A stretch of 64,000 nt of DNA from Ferruginibacter sp. (GCA_025352695.1 JANXSK010000044.1:1-64000), one strand, 5' to 3'. Positions 39,576-49,233 are shown, counted from the first letter of the stretch. Notes: generated by a model from the sequence alone, not told the origin. A program made the numbers and translations.

Positions 39576-40681
39576 GGATTTACTGTTTTATTGATTTTAC
39601 CTTCCTGATCAATCTGCCATTTTTCATTGCCAGGTATTGATTGTATGATTGCCGTAAACTGAAGGGGTGTTGCCTGCAGAACGATACGGCAATTTAAGTC
39701 ACTATCGCCAATTATTGCAGGAAAATTTAACTGCGAAAGTTCGGTAGCATATTGCTTCTTTTGTTGCCTGTATTGCTGTTGTTTGTAAAATAGCAACCAT
39801 AAATATTTTTTATATTTTTCTGCTGCCGGAAGAGGAATATTTATTTTTGCAGTACCAGCTTTTTGTGTGCTGAACTGCAGGTAGCCCCAACGTTCTGGCA
39901 GGTGCATATTTACCACACCTTGTGGCGACCAAACCCAGTTATGTTCCGGCAAAGGGCGGTGGTGGATGGTATCTGTTTTTTTAGTATGATTACCATTTAT
40001 TATTTCTGTATCATATGCAACTCTTGAAAAATTCATGCGCCACACAGTGCCATCTGTTGGCACCTGTACTTTATTGCCCATGCTGATTGAACGCAAAGGA
40101 ATGGCCATTTCAACAACCCATTCTTTATCAGTATCCATTGCACAGTTAAGGGTGCCTTTAATAGATACGGCCGATTTTAAATGCTGTACATCCCAGTTTA
40201 ATAAGGCTACACCGCCGCTGCGATAGGGTTTGTTTAAAAAAAGATCAAAAATAGTATTGAGTGCATTTATTTCTATTTCAAAATAATTGTGGGTATCACC
40301 AATTGGGTCTATAAAAATTTCAAAATCATTATCGTAAAAAATAATTGCGTCGTGTTGTTTAAGGGTGGCCCAGATAGCAGGTTCTTCCAACGCTGCTGCT
40401 ATGTAAACATATTGTGAATCCCACAATAATTTAAAACGAGTTTTTAATGGAGGTGCAGGGTATTTGCTCCCTTTTATATCAATAAAATAATCTGACCATT
40501 CCGCCTTCTCCCACGAAGATTCTTTTAAGTTGCCATCAATGCGTATTTTTCCGGTTGTTTGGTATGCCGTGTATTGGCTGGGAGTAGTAAATAATTGTTC
40601 ATAGCCAGCAAAAAGCTCTTGCGCATTAACAGTAGGCACAAACAAAAATACGGCTATAATAAAAAAAAATAATCGATGCAA
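39572..40681 (-). CDS. exported carbohydrate-binding family 9-like protein
   Basis: The 369-residue protein has a signal peptide (to FVPTVNAQ) and a CBM9-like domain from about residue 40. Its features are IRIDGNLKESSWEKAEWSDY, KTRFKLLWDSQYVYIAAALE, DNDFEIFIDPIGDTHNYFE, EWVVEMAIPLRSI and a WRMNFSRV strand, ending with WVWSPQGVVNMHLPERWGYL. Such domains bind sugars at the cell surface. It is the first gene of a two-gene unit with the GHL10-type hydrolase and overlaps it by 4 bp, which suggests joint action on a glycan. Confidence 0.87.
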   Translation of the reverse strand: MHRLFFFIIAVFLFVPTVNAQELFAGYEQLFTTPSQYTAYQTTGKIRIDGNLKESSWEKAEWSDYFIDIKGSKYPAPPLKTRFKLLWDSQYVYIAAALEEPAIWATLKQHDAIIFYDNDFEIFIDPIGDTHNYFEIEINALNTIFDLFLNKPYRSGGVALLNWDVQHLKSAVSIKGTLNCAMDTDKEWVVEMAIPLRSISMGNKVQVPTDGTVWRMNFSRVAYDTEIINGNHTKKTDTIHHRPLPEHNWVWSPQGVVNMHLPERWGYLQFSTQKAGTAKINIPLPAAEKYKKYLWLLFYKQQQYRQQKKQYATELSQLNFPAIIGDSDLNCRIVLQATPLQFTAIIQSIPGNEKWQIDQEGKINKTVNP

Positions 40682-40873
40682 AATGAGGCGAGGTTTAGGC
40701 TGAAAATGAGTTACAAGTATACAACAATGTATGTTAAATAAATTACTGATTTTGCTCGCCCAAATAATTCATTATTCTAAAACTACTAAAAGAAGACTGG
40801 TGGTGCCTATAAAGATTAAGGTATCAAATAGGCAGAAGAAACTATTGTATGTTGGGGCGCTCCTCTTGTAATA

Positions 40874-42109
40874 TTATGTTTCAATAAAATCTAAATCCTT
40901 GCCAAAAGTTTCTGTTGTTAACAGTACCGAAATAAAACCAATCATGAGTATAAATATACCGGTAACCCATGCCGCAGTAACATAGCTATTTAAGATGTTC
41001 GGGCTTCGTAAAAATTTAAAGAGTAACAAGATTAATGGAAGAAAACCCCTTACCAGATTAGGGATAGAAATAGCCGCTGTTGCCCTCAGGTTAGTGCCAA
41101 ATTGTTCTGCACTCATTGTAATATACAGCACCGAAATGCCAGCGCCAAAGCCAAGTCCCATACAAATAAGATACATATTGAAAGTACTGCCTCCACCTTT
41201 TAAAGTAAAGAAAAGTAGCAGGAAAAATGATAGGATTGCATAAAAAATGAGCAATGTCTTTTTGCGGCTTTTAATGTAGTTACTCAATATACCTGCCGTC
41301 ATATCACCAAAAACAAGAGCTACATATTGCAGCATTAATGCCTTTGGCTGATCAAAACCTGTAATGCCAAAACGGGTAGCAAATTCATCAGAAAAACTAA
41401 TAAGCATACCAATAACATACCAAACCGGCAAGCCGATCAGGATTGCTTTGAAGTACCTTAAAAAACGTTCCCTTGTATTGAGTAACATTAGAAAATTACC
41501 CATCTTAACATGCGCTTTTTTTACAGTATCGTACATAGTACTTTCCAGCACACGAACTCTTAAAAACAATAATGCAATCCCCATGCCTCCGCCGAGGAAA
41601 TAGCATAGCCGCCAGTTTTCATCACTCAGGTAAAAAACAAAATAAGCCGCAATGGTACCCATTACCCCGCTCGTGGCAATAATGGCAGCAGCAATACCTC
41701 GTTTTTCTTTAGGTAGCAATTCGCTAGTTAGTGTAATGCTGGCACCCAGCTCACCTGCAAGGCCAAGGCCTGCAATAAAACGCAGCAAAGTATAAGTATT
41801 AATATCTTGTACAAAGCCATTGGCAATTGTGGCCAATGAATATAAAAGAATGGAACCAAAAAGTACTTCTTTTCTTCCTTTTTTATCACCGATGATTCCC
41901 CAGATAATTCCTCCAATAGTTAGCCCAAGCATTTGCCAGCTGATAATATTTTCCCCTACATTTTTCATGGCATCTTTTGCCACTCCTAATTCCAGGAAGC
42001 TGGACTTTCGTACAATGCTAAACAACAACAGGTCGTAGATATCTACAAAAAAACCTAAAGATCCTACTATGACAGGGAGGGAAAAAATACCATATTGCTT
42101 TTGCTGCAT
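40874..42109 (-). CDS. MFS transporter (sugar/organic-acid type)
   Basis: The 411-residue protein has twelve predicted hydrophobic segments and the MFS signature GDKKGRKEVLFGS between TM2 and TM3 (about residues 73-85). An LLPKEKRGIAAAIIATSG loop and a second-half KSRKKTLLIF repeat are also present. This type (metabolite:H+ symporter-like) moves organic acids or sugars. It is transcribed away from the TPP riboswitch locus and may be the third gene after the CBM9/GHL10 pair in direction but is separated by 192 bp. Confidence 0.88.
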   Translation of the reverse strand: MQQKQYGIFSLPVIVGSLGFFVDIYDLLLFSIVRKSSFLELGVAKDAMKNVGENIISWQMLGLTIGGIIWGIIGDKKGRKEVLFGSILLYSLATIANGFVQDINTYTLLRFIAGLGLAGELGASITLTSELLPKEKRGIAAAIIATSGVMGTIAAYFVFYLSDENWRLCYFLGGGMGIALLFLRVRVLESTMYDTVKKAHVKMGNFLMLLNTRERFLRYFKAILIGLPVWYVIGMLISFSDEFATRFGITGFDQPKALMLQYVALVFGDMTAGILSNYIKSRKKTLLIFYAILSFFLLLFFTLKGGGSTFNMYLICMGLGFGAGISVLYITMSAEQFGTNLRATAAISIPNLVRGFLPLILLLFKFLRSPNILNSYVTAAWVTGIFILMIGFISVLLTTETFGKDLDFIET

Positions 42110-42487
42110 TCGTTGTAGTTATGTAGTATAATACCGTTATCCGGCAGGTTGAAATTAATGGAATAAATGAAACCGGTAAAAATATTGTTTTTAATAGCAA
42201 CAGTATGTGAGCTTGTTAGGGATGTTGAAGAAATATTTGTGTATTATTGATTTCAATATGTTCGAATTGTTCTAGTAAAAGATTCGGTTACAAAGCAAAA
42301 ATGATCTTACCCATTTAAAGATTACAACAAGCTGATGGTTTAAAAAAATGGCGTAAATATTTACTGGCAATCTCCTAGTTTCTTATCAAGGTAGAGATAT
42401 TACATGGAAGCTATATTGTATCTTGTTTACCAGCCCGGCTATTATTTCGTTCCCAGAAAAAAATTGAAGCCATATCTTTACAGCTAT
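42110..42487. other. intergenic region before the TPP riboswitch
   Basis: Carries the promoters for the minus-strand MFS transporter and for the plus-strand riboswitch transcript. No clear consensus box or repeat was identified. Confidence 0.35.
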
Positions 42488-42622
42488 ACTCAAGGGGTGC
42501 CTTACGGAAAAGTTAACTGATTACAACTTTTTGCGATGAAAACAGGCTGAGATTATACCCATTGAAAAACTGCTTCGGCATTTTTTCATACACCTGATCC
42601 GGATAATGCCGGCGTAGGAATA
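42488..42622 (+). promoter_or_regulatory. TPP (THI-box) riboswitch
   Basis: The conserved thiamine-pyrophosphate aptamer segments occur in order: aaggggtgcc (about 42492-42501), the pyrimidine-sensing ggctgagattataccca (42545-42561) and the pyrophosphate-sensing cacctgatccggataatgcc followed by ggcgtagg (42591-42618). The P3 arm carries an extra stem insert. It lies about 73 bp upstream of the PnuC-like gene, so thiamine pyrophosphate levels should control that gene. The gap does not show a strong T-run terminator, suggesting translational control. Confidence 0.92.
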
Positions 42623-42694
42623 AAGGATAATAACGACTCATTTTACATCCCGGCCACGCTTTGAGTAATCTCTTAATTATTCAATATAACATGC

Positions 42695-43312
42695 ATGCAT
42701 TTACACGATTGGGGGAATTTATTTTGGCAGCAAATCAAAGCAACCGATACTTTGCAGTGGCTGGCTGTAACATTGGGTATGGTGGAAGTATTGCTGGCCA
42801 AAGCCAATAAAATAGCGCTTTATCCTGTTGGCATTGCAGGCACACTGATCTCCATATACATTTTATTATCGGTAGGTTTATATGCCGAATGTTTCCTAAA
42901 CGGTTATTACTTAGTAATGAGTATTTATGGCTGGTGGTACTGGTTTAAAAAGAGAAATAGTACACCCGTTACCGCTAGTTACTGCAATTGCAAAGACTGG
43001 ATAATCATTGTCCTGATTGTGGCAGTAAGTTTTATGCTGTTAGCATTTTTATTAAAATACTTTACGGCTTCTACTGTGCCTTTTTGGGATGCATGGGTAA
43101 GTGCTACTGCATGTGCAGGTATGTGGCTGCTGTCCAAAAGAAAAATAGAAAATTGGGTATTGCTCAATATTTCAAACTTATTTGCCATTCCGTTATTGGT
43201 ATATAAAAAATTACCGCTTTTTGCTGCACTAACCATGTTTTTATTTGTTGTAGCCATTGTAGGTTACTACGATTGGCGAAAAATTATCCAACAAGAAAAA
43301 ATACTATACTGA
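42695..43312 (+). CDS. pnuT: PnuT thiamine transporter (PnuC family)
   Basis: The 205-residue protein has the PnuC-type membrane layout with about seven hydrophobic segments and family motifs: LAVTLGMVEVLLAKANKIAL, YPVGIAGTLISIYIL, NGYYLVMSIYGWWYW (WxxW region that stacks against the substrate ring in PnuC), and VLLNISNLFAIPLLVYK. PnuC itself takes nicotinamide riboside; here the TPP riboswitch upstream points to thiamine, as in the known PnuT branch. The TGA stop overlaps the ATG of the next gene, indicating translational coupling. Confidence 0.9.
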   Translation: MHLHDWGNLFWQQIKATDTLQWLAVTLGMVEVLLAKANKIALYPVGIAGTLISIYILLSVGLYAECFLNGYYLVMSIYGWWYWFKKRNSTPVTASYCNCKDWIIIVLIVAVSFMLLAFLLKYFTASTVPFWDAWVSATACAGMWLLSKRKIENWVLLNISNLFAIPLLVYKKLPLFAALTMFLFVVAIVGYYDWRKIIQQEKILY

Positions 43313-44385
43313 TGAAAATTATGGATCATCCCGCTACACATATAGCACCCGAGCTTTCAATTGCTTTACGTATAGTTGCTGGCGATGCAGAGCAACTAAA
43401 GCAGCTGTACCCTGCACAAATGAAAATTATCCTTAAGCAAAAATGGTTCCAGTTATTTGTACCAAAACAGTACAACGGTTTGCAGTTATGCCTGACAGAA
43501 GCATTGCAACTGGAAGAAGCAATTGCGTGGGCAGACGGTGCTGTTGGCTGGACTGTTACACTTTGCGCAGGAGCCGGCTGGTTTATTGGCTTTTTAAATG
43601 CTGAATTAACTACCGATGTTTTTAATGATAAAAAACTTTGTTTGGCAGGTAGTGGAAAAGTTTCGGGCACTGCAATAAAAATTGCTGGCGGATACGAAAT
43701 AACCGGTTATTGGGATTATGCCACAGGCGCCTATTGTGCAACTGCTTTTACGGCCAATTGTATGATAGTAGAAAATGGAGTTGCACTAAAAAATGCAGTG
43801 GGTGATCCGCTTGTTCAATCTTTTTTATTTTTACGTAACGAAGTAACGGTGCATGAAAACTGGAAGCGCATAGGGATGATTGCAACTGGTAGCAATAGTT
43901 TTGAAGTAAACAAAATAGAGGTAAAAGAAAATAGAACATTCCTTATTGATCCACAGCATGCAATATTAAAAGATCCCGTTTATCAATATCCGTTTTTACA
44001 ATTTGCCGAAACTACGTTAGCGGTAAATCATAGCGGTATGGCCATTCGGTTTTTAGATTTATGTAAACTTTTATTTGTACAAAAATCAACCAGTACCAGC
44101 CAGCAGCTTTTAATTAACTCGGTGATAGAAATGAACGAAGCAAGACAATTGTTTTACAAAACAGCAGCAGCATCATGTGAAGCAGGTTGTAATCATTTAC
44201 TGATTACCCCTCAATTATTGCATCAGGTAAGTATCGCTAGTAAAATGCTGGCATTTACATCCCGTAAAGTAGTGGATGCATTATATCCTTATTGTGGCAT
44301 GCAGGCTGCAAATCCAGAAACGGAAATTAACAGGGTTTGGAGAAATTTGCATACTGCAACTCAACACAATATTTTTAATAGTTAA
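43312..44385 (+). CDS. acyl-CoA dehydrogenase-like flavoprotein
   Basis: From ATG 43312, overlapping the pnuT stop, the protein of about 357 residues shows a shortened acyl-CoA dehydrogenase fold: MKIILKQKWFQLFVPKQYNG, EEAIAWADGAVGWTVTLCAG and GSGKVSGTAIKIAGGYEITG (middle beta-domain). The C-terminal helices follow (VNHSGMAIRFLDLCKLL, NRVWRNLHTATQHN). It lacks the catalytic-Glu loop seen in many beta-oxidation members, as do flavin monooxygenases of this fold. Translational coupling to pnuT places it under TPP control, which suggests a role linked to thiamine, for example precursor salvage. That role is inference. Confidence 0.75.
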   Translation: MKIMDHPATHIAPELSIALRIVAGDAEQLKQLYPAQMKIILKQKWFQLFVPKQYNGLQLCLTEALQLEEAIAWADGAVGWTVTLCAGAGWFIGFLNAELTTDVFNDKKLCLAGSGKVSGTAIKIAGGYEITGYWDYATGAYCATAFTANCMIVENGVALKNAVGDPLVQSFLFLRNEVTVHENWKRIGMIATGSNSFEVNKIEVKENRTFLIDPQHAILKDPVYQYPFLQFAETTLAVNHSGMAIRFLDLCKLLFVQKSTSTSQQLLINSVIEMNEARQLFYKTAAASCEAGCNHLLITPQLLHQVSIASKMLAFTSRKVVDALYPYCGMQAANPETEINRVWRNLHTATQHNIFNS

Positions 44386-44584
44386 TGGGAAATAAAATAA
44401 AGCGCTTACAATTACACCTGCCGGAAAGCTGAAGTAAATTTTTGTGTATGCTCAAGATGTAGTAACAAATAAGCCCTGACAACAGTTTATATATCAAGCT
44501 TTTTTACTGGGTATTGCTTCTCCTTCGCTTGCTGTTGGCTACAGGTATACTTTCTGTGAATTGTTCTGTCAATTAATTTATTTA

Positions 44585-45045
44585 TTAAATCATTTTTACT
44601 AACTCAATTTCAAGGCTGTCAAAATTTTATTCATTTTTTTTAACAGCAAATACTTTTACTTTATTGAACTTGGCAGCAGAATTTAAGATTATTTTAAAAA
44701 TAATTTTTGTCTTGTCGGTGGAGACTATTTCAAATGTTGCAACTACTTGAAATATAGGTTTGGAAAGGCGTTTTCAAGCAAGAACTGTCGGGTTGTCTAT
44801 TTTTATAAATTCACATTTATTAGGATAATTTACGTTGTCATGTCCGTGCATAATAAAACTCCATTTACCATCTAGCCGTATGTTAAACTCGTTAAAAGTG
44901 TTAGTAAAGCCGCCTGGTCCCCACCAATTTTTTAAATAGTTAGGATTAGTCCAGCGATGTAAACAATGTCTCTTGATGCGTTTACAATTCTTAAACTTAC
45001 AATTTTACAGTCAGGTGTTGTTGAGATAATTTATGCTGTTATTTA
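44585..45045 (-). pseudogene. decayed SRPBCC/AHSA1 domain gene
   Basis: The minus strand reads RWTNPNYLKNWWGPGGFTNT, FNEFNIRLDGKWSFIMHGHD, NYPNKCEFIKIDNP, KPIFQVVATFEIVSTDKTKI and NSAAKFNKVKVFAV, which together match the AHSA1 (Hsp90-ATPase activator-like) SRPBCC family. TGA at 44774-44776 replaces the Trp of AWKR, TAA at 44627-44629 and a frameshift before RWTNP further break it; the N-terminus is only partly recognisable (RIVNASRDIVYI). The limits given are approximate. Confidence 0.72.
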
Positions 45046-45212
45046 TATCGTATTCAATTTTAAAATGTAAGATTAGGTATTTAGTTAGCAAAGACTTAAG
45101 CTATTGTGGTAAAAGCTACTTTCTTTTTTTCTTTAAAAAAAAGGCTTTCAATATTCAATAAAAATGCTAAAATAACCGTTAGCTTACCAAGCAAATACCT
45201 AATCCTATAAAT

Positions 45213-46254
45213 TTATTTGAGTGCAGCTTTTAATTCTGCAGCTGCTTGCAACATGGCAGATTTAGTTCCTGGTATTTTACTAATTGCATTTGGTAATCCC
45301 CAGTCATGTATCATTCCATTATAACGGGTAGCGGTAACTTTTACACCCGCTTCATCTAATTTACGGCATATGCTTAATCTTCGTCTCCCAAAATATCGTT
45401 TTCTACAATTTGCACTAATGCAGGCGGCAGACTTTTTAGTTGTTCGGTTGTTGCCAGCAAAGAGGAAGCGTATATATCTTTGCGTTGATCAGGGTCTGTG
45501 ATATAATTATCCAACATCCACTTCATCAAAGATTTGGTTAAGAATCTATCTTTTCAAAATAGGTTGTAGGAGGATGTTTTAAAATCAGCATTGGTAACTG
45601 GCCAAAATAAAACTTGCAATTTTATTTTAGGGCTTTTTTTATCCTTAGCCATTAATGCTATTACTGTTGCCATGTTTCCACCCACGCTATTACTTGCTAC
45701 AGCCAATCGTTTACCATCAATACCAATATCATTACCTTGTTTTGCCACACATTTTGTTGCGGCATAAGCTTGGTTAGTGGCAACAGGATAATGTGCTTCA
45801 GGATAAGGGGTGTAATTTACAAAAACTACTACTGCACCTGATTCTATCACTAAATTTCTTGCTATTCTATGATGTGTAGGAAAATCTCCCAATACCTAAC
45901 CACCACCATAAAAAAACATAAACACGGGTAATATACATTTAGTAGTTGCAGGTTTTACAATGTTAAGTTTGATGGTTTGACAATCTTGTGTAATTTTTTT
46001 TGTGTAACGATAATACCACATAAATCAACTTTTACAGAAGCCTATGCGCCTGGTAAAACCAATCTTGCATCTTTAGGCGTTAATTACTCCAAAGGTATAC
46101 CAGTACCAGCATTTAGAACTTTTAAAAATGCCCTTACATTACTTACAATGTTTGGGTCTTGATAAGCGTCGATAGTTTGTGCAGCTTCTGCAGCATTTAA
46201 AGTAATAGCAACAACTGCTGCAGTTACTTTTTAAGTTTCGATTTTATTTTTTAC
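45213..46254 (-). pseudogene. heavily decayed HSL-type alpha/beta hydrolase (esterase) gene
   Basis: One frame carries most of an exported alpha/beta-hydrolase-3 esterase: TAAVVAITLNAAEAAQTIDA, FLKVLNAGTGIPLE, LPVFMFFYGGG, LGDFPTHHRIARNLVIESGA, VASNSVGGNMATVIAL, LPPALVQIVEND and RYNGMIHDWGLPNAI. At least six internal stops interrupt it, including TAG at 45896-45898 right after the oxyanion motif (HGGGW reads Y-GGG-stop). A frameshift lies near LGDEDEAYA. The start position reads GTA instead of ATG. Most lesions are compatible with C-to-T or G-to-A changes. The longest intact piece is 45554-45892. Confidence 0.83.
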
Positions 46255-46459
46255 GTATTTAAATTTAGTGAATTATTTTATAATTTCTAAAATACTGTGC
46301 CATTAGTATTGCACTGCATAGCTGCGTTTAATTATACGGATGCTTGTACCTTCTATAATTTAATATTGCTTCGCATTTAAAGCGAATCACAAAGCTAAAA
46401 AGTACAAGTGTACTACGCAACAATATTTAACATTGCTTTGTAGCCCGGATAAAAAAATA

Positions 46460-47116
46460 TTATAAAGTCTGCATCAGCAGCGAATTAAAATTACTGAGTG
46501 AAAAAATTTTTAAATCTGCCGCATTAAATTTTTCATTTTTACTATCGTGTGGTGCAGGTACAACAACACATTTCATACGGGCAGCCTTAGCGGCGATGAG
46601 GCCATTAAAAGAATCTTCGAAACAAATGCATTGCGTGGGATGGCTGTTAAGCGCATTGGCACAATTTAAATATACCTGCGGATGTGGTTTGCCATAGGGC
46701 AGGTCAGCGGCAGATTCGATGGCCTGTAAATAATTGCGGATGCCAAGCTTATCCACCACCACATCTATTAGCGGTGTGCCCGAAGAGGTAGCTAGCCCGA
46801 TTTTAAAATTACGTTCAATAAAAAAATTAAAAATGTGTGCTACGCCGGGCAAGGCTTTTCCTTTGTCAGCAACTTTATCTACCACATTTTTTAGTATGGC
46901 AGTTTCTGCTTCGGCATTGTGCCGGGCATCAATTTTATAATGGGTAAACCACCACTCTACAAACTCTTTTGTGCGCATACCCGTAGTTGTGGCATATTGT
47001 GCTTTTGTTAATTGAAAATTATAGTGGATAAAAATTTCATGGGCTGCTTCTCCCCACAAAGGCTCAGAATCTATGAGCAGACCATCCATATCGAAAATTA
47101 CTGTGTTAAGTTGCAT
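46460..47116 (-). CDS. HAD-family sugar-phosphate phosphatase (YniC/HxpB-like)
   Basis: The 218-residue protein has the HAD motifs: motif I VIFDMDGLLIDSEPLWGEA (nucleophile Asp9, acid Asp11), motif II GLATSSGTPL, Lys in YGKPHPQVYL and motif IV CICFEDSFNGLIAAKAARM. A helical cap occupies about residues 18-85. The length and the DMDGLLIDSEPLW opening match the hexitol/2-deoxyglucose-6-phosphate phosphatase group. It dephosphorylates small sugar phosphates in the cytosol. It is the intact neighbour of the decayed hydrolase region. Confidence 0.9.
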   Translation of the reverse strand: MQLNTVIFDMDGLLIDSEPLWGEAAHEIFIHYNFQLTKAQYATTTGMRTKEFVEWWFTHYKIDARHNAEAETAILKNVVDKVADKGKALPGVAHIFNFFIERNFKIGLATSSGTPLIDVVVDKLGIRNYLQAIESAADLPYGKPHPQVYLNCANALNSHPTQCICFEDSFNGLIAAKAARMKCVVVPAPHDSKNEKFNAADLKIFSLSNFNSLLMQTL

Positions 47117-47340
47117 AGCGGTAAAGATATTAACTTATTAATTCAATGCTGTTTTGTTAAGCGTTTCCCTCTTCGTTTAAACCGATAAAAAGAAGGAAAA
47201 AAAAGCAAAAAAATATTTTCAACTAAAAGGTATTGCTTATTAATTGTTAAAAAAAACCACCTAATAAATACGGCCCGGCTCACTAAAAAAAATGATTAAT
47301 CCGTATATTGCACAGGTGATAGCAGGTTTAAAATTTTTAC

Positions 47341-48111
47341 ATGTCTAATTTTTTTATAAAATTTAAGAAGAGCAGGTTTGTTAAAGGAATAGTGTATGCT
47401 ATTGTGGGCGCTATAACGTATCCCGGTATTAACATTTTTAATAAGTTGCAGGTAAACGGGATGGAAAACCTGCACAAACTACCTAAGCAAAATGTATTGT
47501 TTGTAAGCAATCACCAGACATATTTTGCAGAGGTTATTACTTTTATACATATTTTTTGTGCTGTTAGCTGGCGAAAAAAACATAGCCTCGGCATACCATT
47601 TTACTTGCTATGGCCTTTTACAAAAATAAATTATGTGGCCGCAGAAGAAACGATGAAAAGCGACTGGATAAGTAAAATATTAAGTTTGGGCGGAGCCATA
47701 ACGGTTAAGCGTACCTGGGTAAAAGACGGTAAGGAAGTTAGAAGAAATTTAGACCCAAGCGATACAAGAAAAATTGAACGGGCGCTGAAAGATAGCTGGG
47801 TAATTACATTCCCACAGGGCACTACCAAACCCTTTGCGCCAGGTAGAAAGGGTACAGCATTTATTATTCAGCACCATCGCCCTATAGTGGTACCTGTTGT
47901 TATAGGTGGTTATTGGAGGGCATTTGATAAAAAGGGTTTGAAATTTAAAAAGAAAGGAACAAGGCTTTCGATTACTTTTAAAGAACCTTTGATAATTAAT
48001 TACAACGATACCTGCGAAAATATTTTGGCACAGGTAATGGACGCTATCGAACAAAGCAAACAATACATGTTAAAAGGAAAGCATCATTTAATAAGCTCAC
48101 CGGAAGATTAA
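47341..48111 (+). CDS. 1-acyl-glycerol-3-phosphate acyltransferase (PlsC family)
   Basis: This 256-residue protein has the PlsC/AGPAT layout. The catalytic block reads VSNHQTYFAEVITF (His58), where the usual HX4D is spaced as H-X5-E. The substrate-binding FPEGT motif reads FPQGTTKPF at about residues 158-166, followed by PIVVPVVIGGYW. These departures suggest a subfamily with altered acyl donor or acceptor. It is membrane-associated and is followed after 3 bp by a secreted-protein gene, implying one operon. Confidence 0.85.
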   Translation: MSNFFIKFKKSRFVKGIVYAIVGAITYPGINIFNKLQVNGMENLHKLPKQNVLFVSNHQTYFAEVITFIHIFCAVSWRKKHSLGIPFYLLWPFTKINYVAAEETMKSDWISKILSLGGAITVKRTWVKDGKEVRRNLDPSDTRKIERALKDSWVITFPQGTTKPFAPGRKGTAFIIQHHRPIVVPVVIGGYWRAFDKKGLKFKKKGTRLSITFKEPLIINYNDTCENILAQVMDAIEQSKQYMLKGKHHLISSPED

Positions 48112-48114
48112 ATT

Positions 48115-49233
48115 ATGGGAACACTGCGAATAAACTTGCTACATTACAAATTAGTAATACTCTTGTTTTTTTATACTCCTGCATACACACAAATAACCCT
48201 TATTGGCAAAGTAGTTGATGCAATTACGGACATACCGGTAACCAATGCAAGCATTTATTTTAACAATACAACAATTGCTACCAAAACAAACCTACAGGGT
48301 GAATTTAATTTTACTGCCCTCAATTTTATTACTTCAGCGTTGCTGATATCGAGTAGCAGATACGAGTTACTGGTGTTTAAACCAACTGCAGTACAACTGA
48401 AAGGAACAAGGAAATTTGTATTTAAACTACAGGCAAAAGAACCTCCACCTCAAGATAAGATACCTCCGACTGTTCCCTTGAGAAAAAGATGGCTTGAGAT
48501 TTTTTACAGCACCGTTTTGGGGATATCTGCAGAAGCTGCTAAAAGCACTATATTGAACGATACCAGTATTTATTTTTTATCTGCATCGGGTAGCAACATT
48601 TTTTTTGCCTATGCTGATGAGCCACTGGTAATTAATAATCCTATGCTGGGATACAAAATTAGTTTCGACCTGGTTGAATTTTGGTATGATGATGCAACCG
48701 GAAAAAGTGATTTTGTTGGCTATTGCAGGTATGAAGAAACGGGTGCTAATAAAAAATATGAAAAGAATCGAAAGCGTTCGTACTATGGAAGCTCTTTGCA
48801 CTTTTACCGCAGCCTAGTTACCCACCAATTGCAGCAACAAGGGTTTGGTACTTTTTTGGTAAAAACGGATAGTGTAAAAGGAAGAGATAAAACCACTACA
48901 ACTTTGCAGGAAGATGACCTGGATGCTTTTGTTCCGGTAACTGCGCAGCAACTGTTATACATAGATAGCAGTAACAATTTTTCTATTCGGCTTGCCAGTC
49001 GTTTATTAGTGCAATACTACCAAAATCCTTATGGCAAGGCGTATCTTTCTCAAAATATTTATGTACAGGGAGTACTTCCTACGGGTGTTGAAAGTTACCT
49101 CTCACTTAACACATCGTCAGTCGCCATTAACAATGCAGGAGCCTTAAGTGATGCAGCTGCCATAAGCTATACCGGTTATTGGAACTATGAAAGAATAGCG
49201 AATATATTGCCCTATGATTACCAGCCGGAATAA
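48115..49233 (+). CDS. exported carboxypeptidase-D-regulatory-like protein (paralogue A)
   Basis: The 372-residue protein has a signal peptide (to TPAYTQ) and a CarboxypepD_reg-like beta-sandwich at about 27-110 (GKVVDAITDIPVTNASIYFN, TNLQGEFNFTAL). The rest is shared with the gene at 49442: ILNDTSIYFLSASGSNIFFA, LGYKISFDLVEFWYDD, YYGSSLHFYRSLVTHQLQQQ and GYWNYERIANILPYDYQPE. The N-terminal domain is the same type that starts SusC-like receptors, but no barrel follows. The role is unknown; the acyltransferase ends 3 bp upstream. Confidence 0.85.
   Translation: MGTLRINLLHYKLVILLFFYTPAYTQITLIGKVVDAITDIPVTNASIYFNNTTIATKTNLQGEFNFTALNFITSALLISSSRYELLVFKPTAVQLKGTRKFVFKLQAKEPPPQDKIPPTVPLRKRWLEIFYSTVLGISAEAAKSTILNDTSIYFLSASGSNIFFAYADEPLVINNPMLGYKISFDLVEFWYDDATGKSDFVGYCRYEETGANKKYEKNRKRSYYGSSLHFYRSLVTHQLQQQGFGTFLVKTDSVKGRDKTTTTLQEDDLDAFVPVTAQQLLYIDSSNNFSIRLASRLLVQYYQNPYGKAYLSQNIYVQGVLPTGVESYLSLNTSSVAINNAGALSDAAAISYTGYWNYERIANILPYDYQPE

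Noticed and set aside
289-46254. Alternative genetic code with reassigned stops
   Set aside because: All three stop codons occur as lesions and most genes use TAA/TAG/TGA as normal ends, so reassignment does not fit.
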